Positions 5,087-8,977 of a stretch of DNA of 8,977 bases are shown here, in pieces (position 1 is the stretch's first letter; each line of letters starts with the position of its first letter). The stretch covers positions 1 to 8,977 of the forward strand of contig URRT01000076.1 in the NCBI GenBank assembly GCA_900550355.1, written 5' to 3'. The notes below the pieces were generated by a model. The model did no database searches, had not been told where the DNA came from, and saw only the letters and a program-made list of their open reading frames with translations. The position numbers were made by a program, and so were the translations under genes. Source of the stretch: an uncultured Collinsella sp. (GTDB lineage Bacteria > Actinomycetota > Coriobacteriia > Coriobacteriales > Coriobacteriaceae).

Positions 5087-6004
5087 CTATTTTTGAAAAA
5101 GTTTGCAGGCATTTTCCCAAGCGGCATGCGCGATTGTTTCGGCGTCCTCACCAGTGCGATCGACACGGTCGTTAACCAGCGCGTTTGCCGTAATGGAGAT
5201 CATTGCGGGCTCGCATTCAAGACCGCGGATGGGCTCCGGAGCCATATACGGGCAATCCGTCTCGAACAAAATTCGATCGAGTGGGGTTGCCGCAAATGCC
5301 TCGCGCACGTCTTCGTTGCGCTTAAAGGTGGCCGCACCACCATAGGCGATATAGCAGCCCAGCTCCACAAAGCGCTCCATCGTGGCGCGGTCCTCGCCAA
5401 AGCAGTGCAGCACACAACCGACCTGGGGCACGCCCACCTCACGAAGCACGTTGTACGCATCCATATGCGAGGTGCGCTCCCCATCCGAGTCCTCGTGCCG
5501 CAGGTGCAACTCCACCGGCACATTGCAGCGCATGGCGACTTCGAGCTGACGTGCCATGCAATCAATCTGCACGCTGTGGGGCGCCGGCGCGATATCGTCG
5601 TCATAGTCCATGTGGTAGTCCAGACCGATTTCGCCAATACCGGCGCACAAAGGGTCATCAAGCGCAGCAACAACCTGTGCGTGAACGTCGTCGGTATAGT
5701 CCGGCGCGCCATACGGATGCACGCCGGCAAGATACTTGATCTGCGGGATATCCTGCATCGGCAGAATCTCGCGCACGAGCCAGTCGCTATAGTCCGTCAC
5801 GCTGCGCTTATCGGCAATGGGATCGAAGACCGTCACCAACAGGTCGATGCCTGCCGCCTTGGCACGCACGAGTGTCTCGGGCACATCCTTGCCCCAGAAC
5901 GAAAGCAGATGCGCATGTGTGTCGGCAAGCGGTGCCAAGGGCACGGGACAAGCAACCGTCTTCTTTTTTTTGGTAAACGTCACGCGTTCGGCATTAAGCG
6001 TCAT
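5087..6004 (-). CDS. tatD: TatD-family metal-dependent hydrolase (putative DNase)
   Basis: Amidohydrolase-fold enzyme of the TatD family, whose studied members are divalent-metal 3'-5' exonucleases acting on DNA; the true substrate here is not shown. With 305 residues it is longer than the usual 255-265 because of an N-terminal extension. Metal ligands are visible: H30 and H32 (DTHAH), E125 (GEIGLDYH), H167 (ELHLRH), H200 (VLHCF) and D250 (FETDCPY). The ATG at 6004 overlaps the last 11 bases of rsmA, has GGGAGC eight bases upstream and implies coupled translation. Residues 1-25 include TKKKKTV, coded by an A8 run (5964-5971). The DTHAH motif normally lies within the first ten residues, so a later start such as GTG at residue 8 is possible. 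tRNA-Leu follows. Confidence 0.92.
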   Translation of the reverse strand: MTLNAERVTFTKKKKTVACPVPLAPLADTHAHLLSFWGKDVPETLVRAKAAGIDLLVTVFDPIADKRSVTDYSDWLVREILPMQDIPQIKYLAGVHPYGAPDYTDDVHAQVVAALDDPLCAGIGEIGLDYHMDYDDDIAPAPHSVQIDCMARQLEVAMRCNVPVELHLRHEDSDGERTSHMDAYNVLREVGVPQVGCVLHCFGEDRATMERFVELGCYIAYGGAATFKRNEDVREAFAATPLDRILFETDCPYMAPEPIRGLECEPAMISITANALVNDRVDRTGEDAETIAHAAWENACKLFQK

Positions 6005-6854
6005 GGGAAAGCTCCCGGGCCAGACGGACAAAGTCGGCAACATCGAGCGTCTCGGCGCGCGTGGTGGGTGCGATACCGCAAGCCTCAAAGGCGGCATCGA
6101 GCACGTCCTTGGCAAAGCCGTTGGCGCTCATGGAATTGCGGATGGTCTTGCGACGCTGAGCAAATGCAGCATCAATCACGCGGGCCACAAATTCGCGATC
6201 GAGTCCTTCGGGCACCACACCGTCAACACGGTCGATACGCACGACGGCCGAGTCCACGTGTGGCGCCGGCATAAAGCAACGCGGCGGCACCTCAAAGCGA
6301 CCCGTTACCTGCGCATACAGGCCAAGCTTTGCCGTATAGCCGCCATAGGTCTTGTTGCCCGGCACTGCGGCAATGCGATCGGCAACCTCCTTTTGCACCA
6401 TGACGACGGCGCGCTTGAGCGCCGGCATCGTCTGGAAAAATTGCAAAATGATCGTCGCCGCCACGTTATAGGGCAAGTTCGCGACAAATACCGTCGGCTC
6501 ACCGCCCGCAGCCTGCTCAATCTGCTCCGGGCCCACCTTAAGCGCGTCGCCCATGATAAAGCGGAAGTTGGCATAGTCGGCGGCGTGGGCGTCGAGCACC
6601 GGTTCGAGCTCAGGATCGGCCTCAATGGACGTAACGCACGCCGCTTCCTGCAGCAACGCAAGTGTCAACGTACCGCAACCCGGACCCACCTCGAGCACGC
6701 GCTCATCGCCTGCAAGCTCGGCAAGCTCGCAAATGCGCTCAATTACATGGTTGTCGATCAGGAAATTCTGGCCCAGGCGATGCTTGGTCGCAAGGCCAAA
6801 CTCCTCCAGCAGCTCCCTGGTGGCCGTGGGGTTTGCCAAAGGCGAAGTTGTCAT
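5994..6854 (-). CDS. rsmA: 16S rRNA (A1518/A1519-N6) dimethyltransferase RsmA (KsgA)
   Basis: SAM-dependent enzyme that dimethylates two adjacent adenines in the 3'-terminal hairpin of 16S rRNA, a late checkpoint in 30S assembly; its loss is the classic cause of kasugamycin resistance. The 286 residues fit the family. GQNFL at 28-32, SAM-binding LEVGPGCGTLT at 54-64, IEAD at 77-80, GDAL at 102-105 and catalytic NLPY at 126-129 are all intact. The C-terminal part carries FMPAPHVDSAVVRI, also typical. The ATG at 6854 has GGAGG six bases upstream. It lies downstream of the metG terminator and overlaps tatD by 11 bases. Many Gram-positives have the order metG-tatD-rnmV-rsmA; here rsmA precedes tatD and rnmV is absent. 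Confidence 0.97.
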   Translation of the reverse strand: MTTSPLANPTATRELLEEFGLATKHRLGQNFLIDNHVIERICELAELAGDERVLEVGPGCGTLTLALLQEAACVTSIEADPELEPVLDAHAADYANFRFIMGDALKVGPEQIEQAAGGEPTVFVANLPYNVAATIILQFFQTMPALKRAVVMVQKEVADRIAAVPGNKTYGGYTAKLGLYAQVTGRFEVPPRCFMPAPHVDSAVVRIDRVDGVVPEGLDREFVARVIDAAFAQRRKTIRNSMSANGFAKDVLDAAFEACGIAPTTRAETLDVADFVRLARELSHDA

Positions 6855-6886
6855 GGTTGCCTCCTCAGCATGATGGCGGCGTCTTG

Positions 6887-6922
6887 AAACAAAAGGGCAT
6901 GGACCGTGGCGGCCATGCCCTT
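6887..6922 (-). terminator. Intrinsic terminator of metG
   Basis: Minus strand ten-pair stem AAGGGCATGG/CCATGCCCTT (6922-6913 with 6902-6893), a ten-base loop, then TTTTGTTT. It sits between metG and rsmA, so rsmA-tatD need either read-through or a promoter that I could not place in the 32 bases that remain. Confidence 0.85.
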
Positions 6923-6961
6923 ACAGCTAAACAGCAAATTGCCGATATGGCGCGCTGCATC

Positions 6962-8563
6962 TTAGCCCAGACGCGGGAACAGCGGCTCGCCCTTCTCGAC
7001 AGGCTGACCGCCGGCAAGCAGGCCCCAAGCGCAAATGCCCTTGAGGTCGTCGGTCGCGGCCTCGTCCTCGCAGGACAGGCGGCGCAGGGCCTCGGCAGAG
7101 GTCTGAGGCATGAGCGGCATCAGCAGGTGGGCGGCAATGCGGATGGCCTCGAGCAGGTTGTAGATCACAAACGCCAGCTCGTCAGCCTTGGCCTCGTCCT
7201 TGGCAAGTGCCCAAGGCTCGGAGTCCTCGATGTAGTGGTTGGCGGCATGGATGAGCTCCATGACCTCGTCCTTGGCTCCGCCGTAATCGAGCACGTCCAT
7301 CTTGGCCATGTAGCGCTCGACCAGACCATCGGCGATCTTTGCCAGCGGGTTGTCGAACGCATCGAACGATGCGGGCGTGGCGGGCGCGCAACCATCAAAG
7401 TACTTGCCGCTCATGTTGAGCGAACGCGAGATAAGGTTGCCCCAGCTGTTGGCCAGGTCGGCGTTGTAGACCTGCTCCATGCGATCGAAGCTGATGGCAC
7501 CGTCGGTACCGGGGACGACGTCGGTCATGAAGTAGTAGCGATAGCCCTCGACGCCCAACATGTCGATAACGTCCTGCGGAGCGATGGCGTTGCCGCGGCT
7601 CTTGGACATCTTCTCGGCCTTGCCGGTCTCGGCATTGCGCACGGTCAGGAAGCCGTGGGCAAAGACGTGCTCGGGCAGGGCCTCGCCGATGGCCATGAGC
7701 ATGGCGGGCCAAATGACGCAGTGGAAGCGGATGATGTCCTTGCCCACGATGTGGAACTGCGCGGGCCAGCGATAGGCCAGCTCGGCACGCGCCTCGTCGG
7801 TGTCGACACCGTAGCCGACGGCCGTCATATAGTTGAGCAGCGCATCGAACCACACGTAGGTCACGTGACCCTCGTCAAACGGGACCTGAATGCCCCAGTC
7901 AAAGCTCGTGCGGCTCACGGAAAGGTCGTTGAGGCCGCCCTCGACAAAGCTACGCACCTCGTTCATGCGGAACGCAGGCTCGACAAAGTCGGGGTGCTCG
8001 TCGTAAAGCTTGAGCAGCTTGTCCTGGAAAGCGGAAAGCTTAAAGAAGTAGGACTCCTCCTGCACGCGCTCAAGCGGACGGTGGCAGTCGGGGCACAGGT
8101 GCTGGCCGACGCTGCCGTACTCCTCGTCGCCCTTCTGGACCTGCGTATCGGTGAAGTAGGTCTCGTCAGGCACGCAATACCAACCGTCGTAGCTGCCCTT
8201 ATACAGGTAGCCGGACTCCTTCATGCGCTCCCACAGGTACTGCACGGCATGATGCTGGCGCGGCTCGGTGGTGCGGATGAAGTCGTCGTTGGAGATCTCG
8301 AGCTTGCTCCAAAGCTCCTTGAAGTGCGGAGCCTGGCTGTCGGTCCACTCCTGCGGCGTCATGCCATGCTTGGCTGCGGCCTCGGCGACCTTCTCGCCGT
8401 GCTCGTCCATACCGGTCAGGAACTTGACGTTATAGCCGGCGGAGCGGCGATAGCGAGCCTGGACGTCGGCGATGATGGTGGAATAAGCCGTGCCCAGATG
8501 CGGATCGGCATTGACGTAGTAGATGGGCGTCGTGATAAAGAACGAAGGCTTGCTTTGATCCAT
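6962..8563 (-). CDS. metG: Methionyl-tRNA synthetase
   Basis: Class I synthetase that charges initiator and elongator tRNA-Met with methionine. The 533 residues contain the HIGH motif as HLGT (22-25) and KMSKS at 318-322. The zinc-knuckle region has C130 (GWYCVPDE) and C157/C160 (CPDC), consistent with a single-knuckle enzyme. The catalytic-domain segment FVEGGLNDLSVSR (206-218) and the helical anticodon-binding domain after about 360 are present. The protein ends near the end of that domain, so it lacks the C-terminal Trbp111-like dimerisation domain found in B. subtilis and E. coli enzymes; short forms of about 515 residues are known in mycobacteria. The ATG at 8563 has GGAGG nine bases upstream. 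It lies 69 bases after rsmI and ends in a terminator. Confidence 0.98.
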   Translation of the reverse strand: MDQSKPSFFITTPIYYVNADPHLGTAYSTIIADVQARYRRSAGYNVKFLTGMDEHGEKVAEAAAKHGMTPQEWTDSQAPHFKELWSKLEISNDDFIRTTEPRQHHAVQYLWERMKESGYLYKGSYDGWYCVPDETYFTDTQVQKGDEEYGSVGQHLCPDCHRPLERVQEESYFFKLSAFQDKLLKLYDEHPDFVEPAFRMNEVRSFVEGGLNDLSVSRTSFDWGIQVPFDEGHVTYVWFDALLNYMTAVGYGVDTDEARAELAYRWPAQFHIVGKDIIRFHCVIWPAMLMAIGEALPEHVFAHGFLTVRNAETGKAEKMSKSRGNAIAPQDVIDMLGVEGYRYYFMTDVVPGTDGAISFDRMEQVYNADLANSWGNLISRSLNMSGKYFDGCAPATPASFDAFDNPLAKIADGLVERYMAKMDVLDYGGAKDEVMELIHAANHYIEDSEPWALAKDEAKADELAFVIYNLLEAIRIAAHLLMPLMPQTSAEALRRLSCEDEAATDDLKGICAWGLLAGGQPVEKGEPLFPRLG

Positions 8564-8632
8564 GGGGTTTGTCCTCCAGAAAAACGTTGCATACAGGGGA
8601 TGATTCTAACGCAAGGGCTGGATATCCTCCAT

Positions 8633-8977
8633 CTATTGCATATTGAGCACCATGGCATAGACATCGCGTTTGCGGCGTGAATACTTCTGAGACAGACGCT
8701 TGGCCACCGCAGAGGCGGGCTCCCCCTCCTCAGCCTGCTTCACGGCGCGGATATCCTCGCGCAGGGCCTCGTCGGGATCCGCTGCCGCTGCGCCAACCGG
8801 CACAATGCCGGCCTCCTCGTCTTCACTCGGTGGCGCGATGACCAGCGCAATCTCGCCCTTTACTTCGCCGCGAGCACGCAGCCCCTCGGCAAGCTGGGCG
8901 GCGGGCCCGCGCAAGACCTCCTCGTGCAGCTTGGTGAGTTCGCGGCAGACGGCAACCTCACGCTGGGGAAAGACCTC
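8633..8977 (-). CDS. rsmI: 16S rRNA (C1402-2'-O)-methyltransferase RsmI, C-terminal part only
   Basis: The frame stays open to the right window edge, so only the last 114 residues are seen; the start lies outside. The visible part opens EVFPQREVAVCRELTKLHEE and continues VLRGPAAQLAEGLRARGEVKGEIALVIAPP, the typical end of the tetrapyrrole-methylase-fold domain of RsmI, which 2'-O-methylates C1402 of 16S rRNA with SAM. A 40-residue Ala/Glu/Asp-rich linker follows, then a small basic helical tail (AKRLSQKYSRRKRDVYAMVL) found at the C-terminus of many RsmI proteins. A TTG about 21 codons in is not a start but an internal leucine. It ends in TAG 69 bases before metG, and rsmI-metG adjacency is common in Gram-positive genomes. 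Confidence 0.9.
   Translation of the reverse strand, partial: EVFPQREVAVCRELTKLHEEVLRGPAAQLAEGLRARGEVKGEIALVIAPPSEDEEAGIVPVGAAAADPDEALREDIRAVKQAEEGEPASAVAKRLSQKYSRRKRDVYAMVLNMQ

Noticed and set aside
8564..8632. A metG promoter (TTGCGT or TAGAAT on the minus strand)
   Set aside because: TTGCGT to TATGCA is only 15 bp, and TAGAAT lacks a -35 partner; metG may be transcribed with rsmI.
6662..8680. A 672-codon open frame on the plus strand opposite metG, rsmA and the gap between them
   Set aside because: It is a shadow of GC-rich minus-strand coding: it crosses two genes and a terminator, has low-complexity Val/Gly/Leu/Asp/His-rich content, and no recognisable domain or good ribosome binding site.

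Overview
This window looks like core chromosome of a high-GC member of the Actinomycetota, most likely a coriobacterium such as Collinsella. That placement rests on the gene set, GC-rich codon use and general protein look; it is inference, since no ribosomal RNA or similar marker is present. Nearly everything is read on the minus strand. The only plus-strand gene I can support is one small membrane protein.

Right-hand half, in transcription order (high to low coordinates): the 3' end of rsmI (16S rRNA 2'-O-methyltransferase, cut by the window edge), metG (methionyl-tRNA synthetase) with its own terminator, then rsmA (16S rRNA dimethyltransferase) overlapping tatD (metal-dependent DNase-family hydrolase) by 11 bases. 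A tRNA-Leu(CAG) gene with its own promoter and a strong terminator follows.

Middle: just downstream of tRNA-Leu is a 60-bp block made of the tRNA 3' end plus its terminator, repeated 189 bp further on. The interval between the copies is non-coding, rich in hairpins, and carries an inverted piece of a tRNA T-arm. It looks like a scar of integration or recombination. After the second terminator come an SPFH/prohibitin-fold membrane protein that resembles plant hypersensitive-induced-reaction (HIR) proteins, then rlmH (23S rRNA methyltransferase, GTG start), then proC (pyrroline-5-carboxylate reductase), probably one transcription unit.

Left-hand part: proC converges on an unannotated 57-residue membrane protein on the plus strand. 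Each of these two genes is followed, starting at its stop codon, by a copy of the same ~40-bp partly palindromic repeat, and a 17-bp terminator hairpin lies between the copies. The small gene diverges from serS (seryl-tRNA synthetase) across an intergenic region containing three perfect palindromes. After the serS terminator there is an unrecognised 125-residue protein with a GAAC-N4-GTTC, LexA-like box at its promoter, and then a tRNA-Arg(ACG) gene cut by the left window edge.

Functionally this is mostly translation and ribosome maturation (two synthetases, three rRNA methyltransferases, two tRNAs) with proline synthesis and a membrane scaffold protein. I see no clear defence system, CRISPR array, intact mobile element or biosynthetic cluster. 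The points most worth following are the tRNA-Leu scar, the stop-codon-linked repeats, the LexA-like box, the small membrane protein and the HIR-like gene.
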